Assembly: GCA_052117325.1 (NCBI GenBank)
Contig: JBQKJJ010000004.1
Direction: 5' to 3' (one strand)
Origin: CAG-964 sp902789345
GTDB lineage: Bacteria > Bacillota > Clostridia > Oscillospirales > Acutalibacteraceae
DNA length: 64,000 bases
The notes beneath the pieces were generated by a model. It had not been told where the DNA came from and searched no databases. It saw nothing but the letters and a program-made list of their open reading frames with translations. The stretch's first letter is position 1. Each line of letters begins with the position of its first letter. Made by a program: the position numbers and the translations under genes. Positions 33,239 to 40,408 of this stretch are shown piece after piece.

Positions 33239-35427
33239 AGGTTAAAACTCCCGTCTGCAAATTTATATATAACTACATTTCCGCCGCCTGTACAGTAGCT
33301 GTAGCCGCTTTTATTACTGCCACAATATACCGATGTGTGATAATTTAGAAGTTGAGCGTTTTTACAACTACCCTGAAATACAACTACATCAGCATTTAGA
33401 TATTCCTTTGACAGCAAGCTGCAGTCACCACCCTGTGGCGTTACTAAAATATTTTCATTTCCGCAATTTATATAAAGCCAGTTTCTGGTTTTGGTAGCAA
33501 TTATCTGTACAGTATATTTTCCGTAATTAAGAACAGTATTTTCGCCTACAAATTCACATTGCGTATTATCTAATGCCAAAAGCATATCATCGGAATATTT
33601 ATTACTGCTGTAGGCACAGACATTTTTTACGGATAAATCCTGAACAATATTTTGTGCAAAACAGCTGTAATACTGCTGATATCCGGGAACTAAAAGAGAA
33701 TTAACATTATCGTTTATATCCTGTACAGTACTTTCTGCATAATATCTGCTGCCGCCGCAGGAGATTATATTTGTGCCGTCTATACCGTCCTCAACTATGG
33801 TAACTCCATTGCCGCTTTTTACAATTTTGAATGAAATCGACTGGGATTTTACGGCGTACTGTCCCGACAATATCATTACTGCAACCGCAATATTTACAAC
33901 GGCACACCGTGCAACACTTTTTATTTTAAAGCCCTGCGCCACAAAAAATACCGCCGCTATGGCTATAACAGCTAACATTGCAAGCCTAAAGGCTGTACCG
34001 TCAACACTGACGGCAGAAAAAGGCAAAGAGGCAACAAAGCCTGTTACCCATATAATATAACTGCACAAAAAGCCCTCTATACAAGCTACAAGCCCAACTA
34101 AAATCTGCAAAAACGGCACACAGCTTAGTGCCAGCATAACTATACCCACAATAATAACCAAAGGCGCAACTAAGGATATAAGCAGATTGGAAAGCAGAAA
34201 ATAAATATTAATTTGCTGAAATACAAACACCATTACCGGTAAAGTAAATATCGCCGCTGAAAGAGAAATTGCCGTTGTGTTTATTACATAACAAACAGCC
34301 TTATTTAAACCCTTACCAAAGATATTTTCGGGGAATCCAGGCAGCTTTTCTGTAAGGAATGCATTCAGCCTAACCCCAAGGGTAGCAATTCCCAGTGTGG
34401 CACTAAAAGACAGCATTAAACCTAAATTGCCTATAGCTAACGGGTTAAGAGCTGTTGTAACAATGCCTGCCAAGCCTAAACTGTTAAGACTGCTGGGGCT
34501 TTTCATTATAAAAAACGACAGCAAATAAACAATGCACATTACAGAGGCTCGCATTATTGAATATGTACAGCCTGCAAGTATTGTATAGAATACAACAAAG
34601 CCTATGGTAATGCCTGCCGAAATTTTCTTATTCTTTATAAATAGGGACAGAAAAGTAAAAATAAAGCTCATAATTATAGTCAGGTGTAAGCCTGATACTA
34701 CAAGTATGTGGCTTAGGCCTGCAATTCTAAAGCTGTCCTTTATGTTGCTGTCAAGCTGAGATTTATCACCTAAAAGCAGTGAAATAAGCAAGCCGCCCTG
34801 CTCACTGCCTAAAAGCTCTGTGCATTTGTCGGTAACAGCGTTTTTAATATCCGTAAAAACACTGTACCATGGCCTAGAATAGTCGTTATATGTAACTAAA
34901 CTGCTTTCAACCAAACGGGCATTAATATAATATCCGTTAGAAATGTCGTGGTTTGTATAGGGTGATTTATATTTTTCTGTAAATTCAGCAGTAAATTTAA
35001 CCTTTTGGTACTGGTCAATACACAAATCACTGTCAGACCTTATGCGCAGTTTAAGCCTTTGGGGTACGCTTTTTACAGAGCTGTTACTAAGCTGTATATC
35101 ATTGGTTTCAAAGTAATAATAGTAACCTTTGTCGGCTGCCGTGGTTTCGGTAAGCGAACCGCTGACAACACCTGTTTCATTGTTAAGCACTTCAACAGGC
35201 GTTACATTAAAGTAATAGAAAACAGAATACCACAGCACTCCTGCGCAAACAGAAAGCAAGCCTGCAAGAAGTGCTGTTTTATTCTCTTTCCTATAAAAAA
35301 TTGATAAAAGAATAGCCGGTACCGAAATACCGGCTAAAATAATAAGTGTAAAGCCAATACCGGTTATCATAGCTACAAGCAAGCCAAGCATATAGCACAG
35401 CCCCACTACGAAAAACACCTGCTTCAC
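33226..35427 (-). CDS. comEC: ComEC/Rec2 DNA-uptake channel with degenerate C-terminal domain
   Basis: 733 residues. The N-terminal DUF4131 region has two to three membrane helices and an OB-like part; the competence domain shows LISLLLGDKSQLDSN and GLSHILVVSGLHLTII, the ComEC hallmark, followed by ~9 membrane helices. The C-terminal ~190 residues occupy the place of the metallo-beta-lactamase-like nuclease, but no HxHxDH motif or other metal ligands are visible (NSLLVPGYQQYYS stands where they should be). The start is GTG 35427, 19 bases after the phosphoribosyltransferase stop. Confidence 0.9.
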   Translation of the reverse strand: MKQVFFVVGLCYMLGLLVAMITGIGFTLIILAGISVPAILLSIFYRKENKTALLAGLLSVCAGVLWYSVFYYFNVTPVEVLNNETGVVSGSLTETTAADKGYYYYFETNDIQLSNSSVKSVPQRLKLRIRSDSDLCIDQYQKVKFTAEFTEKYKSPYTNHDISNGYYINARLVESSLVTYNDYSRPWYSVFTDIKNAVTDKCTELLGSEQGGLLISLLLGDKSQLDSNIKDSFRIAGLSHILVVSGLHLTIIMSFIFTFLSLFIKNKKISAGITIGFVVFYTILAGCTYSIMRASVMCIVYLLSFFIMKSPSSLNSLGLAGIVTTALNPLAIGNLGLMLSFSATLGIATLGVRLNAFLTEKLPGFPENIFGKGLNKAVCYVINTTAISLSAAIFTLPVMVFVFQQINIYFLLSNLLISLVAPLVIIVGIVMLALSCVPFLQILVGLVACIEGFLCSYIIWVTGFVASLPFSAVSVDGTAFRLAMLAVIAIAAVFFVAQGFKIKSVARCAVVNIAVAVMILSGQYAVKSQSISFKIVKSGNGVTIVEDGIDGTNIISCGGSRYYAESTVQDINDNVNSLLVPGYQQYYSCFAQNIVQDLSVKNVCAYSSNKYSDDMLLALDNTQCEFVGENTVLNYGKYTVQIIATKTRNWLYINCGNENILVTPQGGDCSLLSKEYLNADVVVFQGSCKNAQLLNYHTSVYCGSNKSGYSYCTGGGNVVIYKFADGSFNLWQN

Positions 35428-35446
35428 ACAATCACCCTTTACCCTG

Positions 35447-35983
35447 TTACTTTGGAAATACCGGCAACGGCTCCAAGAAAATAATGTCATCTCTTTTTGC
35501 TGCGTCACCCTCCGCCAAAACTGTAGCCTTACCTACTATGTTGCCGCCAACCTGCTTTACAAGCTCCTCCAGTGCATATAATGAATGTCCTGTACTGATA
35601 ACATCATCTACAATAAGCACACGCTTGCCCTTAAGCTGCTCTGCATCGCTTCCGCTTAAATAAAGCGTTTGCTCCTTGGCTGTAGTAATAGACTTGCAGG
35701 TAACTGACAGATTATCGGTCATATACAGTTTTTGGGATTTTCTTGCTATTATATATTTTCTGCAGCCCTGTCTTGCCATTTCGTAGCACAGCGGTATTCC
35801 CTTTGCCTCGGCTGTAAGTACAATGTCGTGTTCAGGACAAATTTTCAACAGCTCTGCCGCTGATTTTTCTGTTACCTCAACATCGTTAAACATAATAAAC
35901 GCCGCAATGTCAAGAGTGGAGGAAACCTCGCAAAGAGGAAGCTGTCTTTTACAGCCTGCTATAGTCATTTCATAGTATTTCAT
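35447..35983 (-). CDS. Phosphoribosyltransferase (adenine/xanthine type I fold)
   Basis: 178 residues. The PRPP-binding loop is VLIVDDVISTGHSL (~residues 121-134), TAEAKGIPLCYEMAR is the PPi loop region, and RKSQKLYM the flexible segment, as in APRT-like proteins. The N-terminal ~20 residues (CKRQLPLCEV) resemble a group of Clostridial APRT relatives used in purine salvage or regulation. GGGAG precedes the ATG. It lies just upstream of comEC, likely co-transcribed. Confidence 0.86.
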   Translation of the reverse strand: MKYYEMTIAGCKRQLPLCEVSSTLDIAAFIMFNDVEVTEKSAAELLKICPEHDIVLTAEAKGIPLCYEMARQGCRKYIIARKSQKLYMTDNLSVTCKSITTAKEQTLYLSGSDAEQLKGKRVLIVDDVISTGHSLYALEELVKQVGGNIVGKATVLAEGDAAKRDDIIFLEPLPVFPK

Positions 35984-36042
35984 TTTCTGTTTCTCCCAAA
36001 TTTAAAAAATCTTTTAATTTTTTTCACTGCTCTTTTGGCATT

Positions 36043-36381
36043 TCACGCCATAGTAGTGTCAAGCGCCTTACCGCCAAGCAGATGAAAATGCAAATGGAAT
36101 ACAGTCTGACCGCCGTTAGCACCGCAGTTGCTTACAACCCTGTAGCCGTCACCCAAATTATTCTCAGCCGCTATTTTAGGTATAACCTCAAAAATATGCG
36201 AAACAACACTGCTGTTCTCTGTTGTAATTCCGTTCATACTCTCTATATGCTCTTTTGGAATAATAACAATATGAACAGGAGCCTGAGGAGCAATATCATA
36301 AAATGCAACTATTTTGTCATCCTCATAAGCTTTTTTTGACGGAATTTCACCGCTGATAATTTTACAAAAAATACAATCCAT
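36043..36381 (-). CDS. HIT-family protein (HinT-like)
   Basis: 112 residues. MDCIFCKIISGEIPS is the typical N-terminus, with the CxxC zinc pair; the HIT motif HLHFHLLGG is near the C-terminus, with PVHIVIIPKEHI before it. It hydrolyses nucleoside phosphoramidates or dinucleotides. ATG 36381 is preferred (spacing 11 to AAAGG) over ATG 36390, which is two bases from it. Possible promoter on the minus strand: TTTACG, 17 bases, TGA-TAAAAT, inside the structured region upstream. Confidence 0.92.
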   Translation of the reverse strand: MDCIFCKIISGEIPSKKAYEDDKIVAFYDIAPQAPVHIVIIPKEHIESMNGITTENSSVVSHIFEVIPKIAAENNLGDGYRVVSNCGANGGQTVFHLHFHLLGGKALDTTMA

Positions 36382-36436
36382 TATATTCATAACCTTTCAG
36401 ACTTTAATATCACACTGTAAAAATACAAACAAAACA

Positions 36437-36517
36437 AGGGTTGCCTAAAAAATACCCTGTCGTTTATGCTTTTACAGCATAAATCCACAAAAATATTTTA
36501 TCACAATCAGCAACCCT
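36437..36517 (-). promoter_or_regulatory. Structured region upstream of the HIT gene
   Basis: AGGGTTGC (36437-36444) pairs with GCAACCCT (36510-36517) at 65 bases distance, and inside lies an 8/8 hairpin TTTATGCT/AGCATAAA (36463-36470, 36476-36483). On the minus strand a second AGGGT can also pair with ACCCT and is followed by a T-rich tract, so two folds compete. It may be the 3' end of the DUF2798 transcript or a HIT leader. Confidence 0.45.
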
Positions 36518-36576
36518 CGTAAAGTTTTTTATATAATTTTGTTAAACAATTTGTACTCTAAGCTAAAAGCACAACA

Positions 36577-37041
36577 TTATTTAGCTGTTCTGAAAATTCT
36601 TTTAAAAATAAACCTAACCAGCGGACCTGCAAAAAACAACTGCCAGAAAAAGGCCATTGGGTAATTTAAAGCTGTTGTTTGCAGCCACACAGACACAACC
36701 TCGGCACCTGCGTTTTTAAACAACAGCGTAGCCGCCAAACTCATAACAGGGCACATAAACGCCACTGATATTGCAGATATACCCAGCACAATGTGAAAGG
36801 GATTGTCGTCCTTTGGGTTTACTATTCTAAAGGTTAAATACTTAGCAATATGACCTACTGCAAAAAAATCAACGATGAAGGCAACAGCCATCATTATTGG
36901 CAGTTGATTAAAGGCATTTATAAATACAGCATTGCTCATTTTCCCACAGCTTAGTGCAATATTATAGCACACCATAGCGTACACCATAACGAATACCATC
37001 ATTACAGTAAAAATAACCTCTTGAAATTTAGTTTTTGGCAT
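36577..37041 (-). CDS. DUF2798-family membrane protein
   Basis: 154 residues with four membrane helices (VIFTVMMVFVMVYAMVCYN, LPIMMAVAFIVDFFAVGHI, VLGISAISVAFMCPVMSLA, ALNYPMAFFWQLFFAGPLV). NYPMAFFWQLFFAGPLVR is the conserved end of the second DUF2798 unit. The function of the family is unknown. GGAGG precedes the ATG. It is a single-gene transcript with an ~100-base leader that carries a perfect CATCC/GGATG hairpin. Confidence 0.85.
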   Translation of the reverse strand: MPKTKFQEVIFTVMMVFVMVYAMVCYNIALSCGKMSNAVFINAFNQLPIMMAVAFIVDFFAVGHIAKYLTFRIVNPKDDNPFHIVLGISAISVAFMCPVMSLAATLLFKNAGAEVVSVWLQTTALNYPMAFFWQLFFAGPLVRFIFKRIFRTAK

Positions 37042-37099
37042 AAAAAATCCTCCTTAAATGATTAACAAATAACTTACAGAAATTGTGTTGTTCGTTAGT

Positions 37100-37113
37100 C
37101 ATCCGGGAGGATG
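37100..37113 (-). promoter_or_regulatory. Leader hairpin of the DUF2798 gene
   Basis: CATCC-4-GGATG (37100-37113) sits in the middle of a leader about 100 bases long, and its loop contains CCTCCC-like bases on the minus strand that could pair with the GGAGG ribosome site downstream. This would allow translation control; it is inference from complementarity. Confidence 0.35.
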
Positions 37114-37205
37114 TGCGTTTCCAATAAAACCATATTCTACTTAACATATTTATTATAGCATAAAATTAAGTATTTGTAAACAGCTAAAAACCGCACACTT
37201 TTTCA

Positions 37206-37841
37206 TTAGCCAAAAGGGTTAAACAGTGCCTTTAGCTCTTTTGCGGCGGCAGTAATGTTTTTACTGCCTATTACTGCCGACACTACAGCCACACCGTTAA
37301 TCCCTGTACCGTTCAGCTGTGAAATATTACTGCGCTTTATACCCCCTATTGCCACCATAGGAATTTTTACCGCCGAGCGTATTTCCTTTAGCTTGTCAAT
37401 AGTTACAGGCTTAGTATCTGTTTTTGTAGATGTTTGAAAAACCGCACCTACGCCTATATAGTCTGCACCGTCAAGCTCTGCGTTAATAGCCGCCTGTAAA
37501 TTATTTGCCGAAACACCTATAATCTTTTCTTCCCCTAAAACAGCCCGTGCAATGTCTGCCGGTAAGTCCTTTTGTCCTAAATGAACTCCCTCGGCATTTA
37601 CAGCAGCGGCAATGTCCAGCCTGTCGTTAATTATAAGGGGTATGCCGTAATATCCGGTTATTCTCTTAAGGGACAATGCCAGCTGATAAAACTCCCTTGA
37701 GGTTGCGTGTTTCTCACGAAGCTGTACAACAGAACAGCCCCCCTTTATGGCATCGTTTACAGCCTGCTCTAAGGTTGGCGCCGTCATAAGACTGCGGTCG
37801 GTGCATAAATAAAGCGAATAGTCAATTTTACTTTTATCCAT
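37206..37841 (-). CDS. thiE: Thiamine phosphate synthase
   Basis: 211 residues, standard ThiE. VQLREKHATSREFY carries the HMP-PP-binding Arg/Lys, LIINDRLDIAAAVNAEGVHLGQKDL is complete, and DYIGVGAVFQTSTKTD is the phosphate-binding region. It joins HMP-PP and thiazole phosphate. The start is ATG 37841 (MDKSKIDYSLYL) with a weak ribosome site; the longer frame is unlikely. It lies 63 bases after thiC, third gene of the TPP-riboswitch operon. A paralogue-like TenI protein is encoded at 47532. Confidence 0.94.
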   Translation of the reverse strand: MDKSKIDYSLYLCTDRSLMTAPTLEQAVNDAIKGGCSVVQLREKHATSREFYQLALSLKRITGYYGIPLIINDRLDIAAAVNAEGVHLGQKDLPADIARAVLGEEKIIGVSANNLQAAINAELDGADYIGVGAVFQTSTKTDTKPVTIDKLKEIRSAVKIPMVAIGGIKRSNISQLNGTGINGVAVVSAVIGSKNITAAAKELKALFNPFG

Positions 37842-37904
37842 ATTCTTACCTAAGGCTAAATGTGCGTTTATTGGTTCTGTTCTGCACAACAGGTACAGTA
37901 TACC

Positions 37905-39218
37905 TTACTTTTCGGAACAGAATTTAACCTCTTTTCCCTCTAAAATCATATTAGTAGTTCTTACTGCACACATTTTACCACACATTGAGCAGGTATGTCT
38001 ATCTGCAGGAGGTGTACTTTCAAAATATTCTCTTGCCTTTTCACCGTCAATGGCAATTTCAAACATTCTGTCCCAATCCATTACATGTCTTGCCTCTGCC
38101 ATTTGGTTGTCAGCATCTCTTGCACCCTTTATGCCCTTTGCAATATCTGCGGCATGTGCTGCAATTTTACTTGCCACTATGCCCTCTTTAACATCGCTAA
38201 GGTCAGGCAGTCTTAAATGCTCGGCTGGTGTTACATAGCACAAGAAGTCTGCACCGCTTGCCGCCGCAATAGCGCCGCCTATAGCACTTGTAATATGGTC
38301 ATAACCCGGTGCAATATCCGTTACCAACGGGCCAAGCACATAGAACGGTGCGTTGTGACAAAGCCTTTTTTGCAGCTTCATATTTGCGGCAATTTCGTCC
38401 ATTGCCATATGTCCCGGGCCCTCAACCATAACCTGAACATCCTTTTCCCAGGCTCTTTTTGTAAGGTTGCCCAGTTCAATTAATTCAGAAATTTGTCCGG
38501 CGTCTGTGCTGTCGTCAATACAACCGGGGCGCAGAGCGTCACCTAAGCTGATAGTAACATCATATTCTCTTAAAATACCCAACACTTCATCGTAATACTC
38601 AAAGAATGGGTTTTCGTTGCCTGTCATAGCCATCCAGGCAAACAGCAGTGAACCGCCACGGGAAACAATATTCATTTTTCTGCCGTCACGCCTAAAGGCC
38701 TCTACTGCCCTTTTGTTAATACCGGCGTGTATTGTCATAAAGTCAACGCCCTCTTCTGCGTGGGCACGAACAACCTTTAGAAAATCCTGTGCAGAAATTT
38801 CAAGCAAATCCTTATCAAGGTAGCCTATTGCGTCGTACATAGGAACTGTGCCTATCATTGCAGGTGATTTTTCAATAAGCTGTGTTCTGAATGTATTGGT
38901 TTTGCCATAGTTACTTAAATCCATAATAGCCTCAGCTCCAAACTTTATAGCCATATCTACCTTTTGCATTTCTACATCATAGTTTTTACAGTCGCCCGAA
39001 ATGCCCAAATTAACATTAATTTTTGTTTTCATACCGGTACCGATTCCCTCAGGTGAAATCGACTTGTGGTTAACATTGCAAGGTATAGCCACCTGTCCGC
39101 AGGCTACAAGCTCCATTAGCTTATCCTCTTCAATATTTTCCTTTTTAGCAACTATCTTCATTTCAGGAGTAATTATCCCTTTTTTAGCCGCCTCCATTTG
39201 TGTTTCATAATTTCTCAT
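37905..39218 (-). CDS. thiC: Phosphomethylpyrimidine synthase
   Basis: 437 residues, the short form without the N-terminal extension, as usual in Clostridia. The core signature CSMCGKMCAVR near the C-terminus is the CxxCxxxxC motif for the radical-SAM [4Fe-4S] cluster; MEGPGHMAMDEI, GPLVTDIAPGYDHI and SLGDALRPGC are present. It rearranges AIR to HMP-P. Its ATG directly precedes the thiD stop order (TAA-ATG), so thiD and thiC are coupled. Confidence 0.97.
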   Translation of the reverse strand: MRNYETQMEAAKKGIITPEMKIVAKKENIEEDKLMELVACGQVAIPCNVNHKSISPEGIGTGMKTKINVNLGISGDCKNYDVEMQKVDMAIKFGAEAIMDLSNYGKTNTFRTQLIEKSPAMIGTVPMYDAIGYLDKDLLEISAQDFLKVVRAHAEEGVDFMTIHAGINKRAVEAFRRDGRKMNIVSRGGSLLFAWMAMTGNENPFFEYYDEVLGILREYDVTISLGDALRPGCIDDSTDAGQISELIELGNLTKRAWEKDVQVMVEGPGHMAMDEIAANMKLQKRLCHNAPFYVLGPLVTDIAPGYDHITSAIGGAIAAASGADFLCYVTPAEHLRLPDLSDVKEGIVASKIAAHAADIAKGIKGARDADNQMAEARHVMDWDRMFEIAIDGEKAREYFESTPPADRHTCSMCGKMCAVRTTNMILEGKEVKFCSEK

Positions 39219-40019
39219 TTACTCAAAACCTTTCATAGAATAATAGTCATAAAAATGGTGCAAAGGCCCGTGCCCTTTGCCAATTTCCAAAGAATTTTTT
39301 ATTGCGTTATAAACATACCTTTTGCCCAGCAAAACAGACTGCTGTATGCTGTTGCCCTTAGCTAAAAAAGCCGTAATGGCAGAAGAAAGTGTACAGCCTG
39401 TACCGTGGGTATTTTTTGTGTTAATCCTAGGTGAAGAATACTTATAAAAGCCGTTGCCGTCATACAAAATATCAATAGGCATACCGCCGTAATGCCCGCC
39501 CTTTACAAGCACTGCACCGCAACCCATTGCATAAATTTTTTTAGCACTCAACATCATATCTTTTTGAGAATCTATTTTCATTTGTGCTATCAGCTCTGCC
39601 TCCGGTATGTTAGGCGTAAGCAGTGTGCAAGCAGGTATAATCTCATTTTTAAGCACATCAAGCGCCGTTTCAGCCATTAGTGCACAACCGTCTTTAGCCG
39701 ACATAACCGGGTCTGCAACAACATTACACGGTGAATATTGTTTTAGCTTTTCTGCAACTGCCTGCATTATAGACGGGCTTTTTATCATTCCTATTTTTAC
39801 GCCGTCAACAGAAATATCCTCAAATACTGCGTCAATTTGCTGTTTAATAACCTCACTGGGTAAGTCATATACAGAAACAACTCTGCTTGTGTTTTCTGCA
39901 ACAGCAGAGGTTATAACGCTCATTGCATATACGCCGCAGGCACTCATAGCCTTTATGTCTGCCTGTATGCCTGCTCCTGCACTACAGTCAGAGCCGGCAA
40001 TAGTAAGACAATTTTTCAT
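39219..40019 (-). CDS. thiD: Hydroxymethylpyrimidine/phosphomethylpyrimidine kinase
   Basis: 266 residues, the single-domain form. LTIAGSDCSAGAGIQADIKA is the HMP-binding N-terminus; VADPVMSAKDGCALM, LLTPNIPEAE and the anion-hole NTHGTGCTLSSAI are complete. It phosphorylates HMP and HMP-P. It is the first gene behind the TPP riboswitch, with GAGGA seven bases before the ATG. Confidence 0.95.
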   Translation of the reverse strand: MKNCLTIAGSDCSAGAGIQADIKAMSACGVYAMSVITSAVAENTSRVVSVYDLPSEVIKQQIDAVFEDISVDGVKIGMIKSPSIMQAVAEKLKQYSPCNVVADPVMSAKDGCALMAETALDVLKNEIIPACTLLTPNIPEAELIAQMKIDSQKDMMLSAKKIYAMGCGAVLVKGGHYGGMPIDILYDGNGFYKYSSPRINTKNTHGTGCTLSSAITAFLAKGNSIQQSVLLGKRYVYNAIKNSLEIGKGHGPLHHFYDYYSMKGFE

Positions 40020-40087
40020 AAAAATTCCTCACAGCACTTTCATTAACATAATAATAAAAATCATACTCTAAACGCCACAGCAAAAAT

Positions 40088-40119
40088 AAAAGCACCTACA
40101 TACAATGTACAGGTGCTTT
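40088..40119 (-). terminator. TPP-riboswitch expression-platform terminator
   Basis: On the minus strand AAAGCACCT (40111-40119) pairs with AGGTGCTTTT (40088-40097), followed by ATTTTTG. It lies between the TPP aptamer and thiD. Confidence 0.9.
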
Positions 40120-40149
40120 AAATTACTAAACAGCGCATAGCTTATTTAA

Positions 40150-40258
40150 CTGCTCCCTACGGTAGTATTAACTAACAGGTTCAAAGGGTCAGGTTTTACC
40201 TTCTCAACTAATTGCGCTCTGCATTACTAATGTGTGGCGGCAGCTTTAGTCCCCCTGC
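40150..40258 (-). promoter_or_regulatory. TPP riboswitch (THI element)
   Basis: On the minus strand: GCAGGGGGACTA opens P1/P2, a long P3 arm follows, TTGAGAAGGTAAAACCTGACC is the pyrimidine-binding side (UUGAGA instead of the usual CUGAGA), and ACCCTTTGAACCTG...CCGTAGGGAGCAG is the pyrophosphate-binding side with P1 closure. The terminator downstream should form when TPP binds, switching off thiD-thiC-thiE. Confidence 0.95.
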
Positions 40259-40280
40259 AAAATATTCTTTTTACTCGTAT

Positions 40281-40309
40281 ATTCTACAGCAACATATTAG
40301 TTTTGTCAA
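40281..40309 (-). promoter_or_regulatory. Promoter of the thiD-thiC-thiE operon
   Basis: On the minus strand TTGACA (40304-40309), 17-base spacer, TAGAAT (40281-40286). Both hexamers are identical to those of the thiS promoter. Confidence 0.88.
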
Positions 40310-40334
40310 CACTAAACAAATCCTGCAAAAAGCA

Positions 40335-40362
40335 CAGGGCAACACCCACCGGCGTTGCCCTG
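40335..40362 (-). terminator. Intrinsic terminator after adhE
   Basis: CAGGGCAAC (40335-40343) pairs with GTTGCCCTG (40354-40362); on the minus strand a TGCTTTTTG tract follows. Confidence 0.9.
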
Positions 40363-40408
40363 CACTGTTATATTTATGACAAAAATGTGTAAACTGGTTG
40401 TCTGTAAA

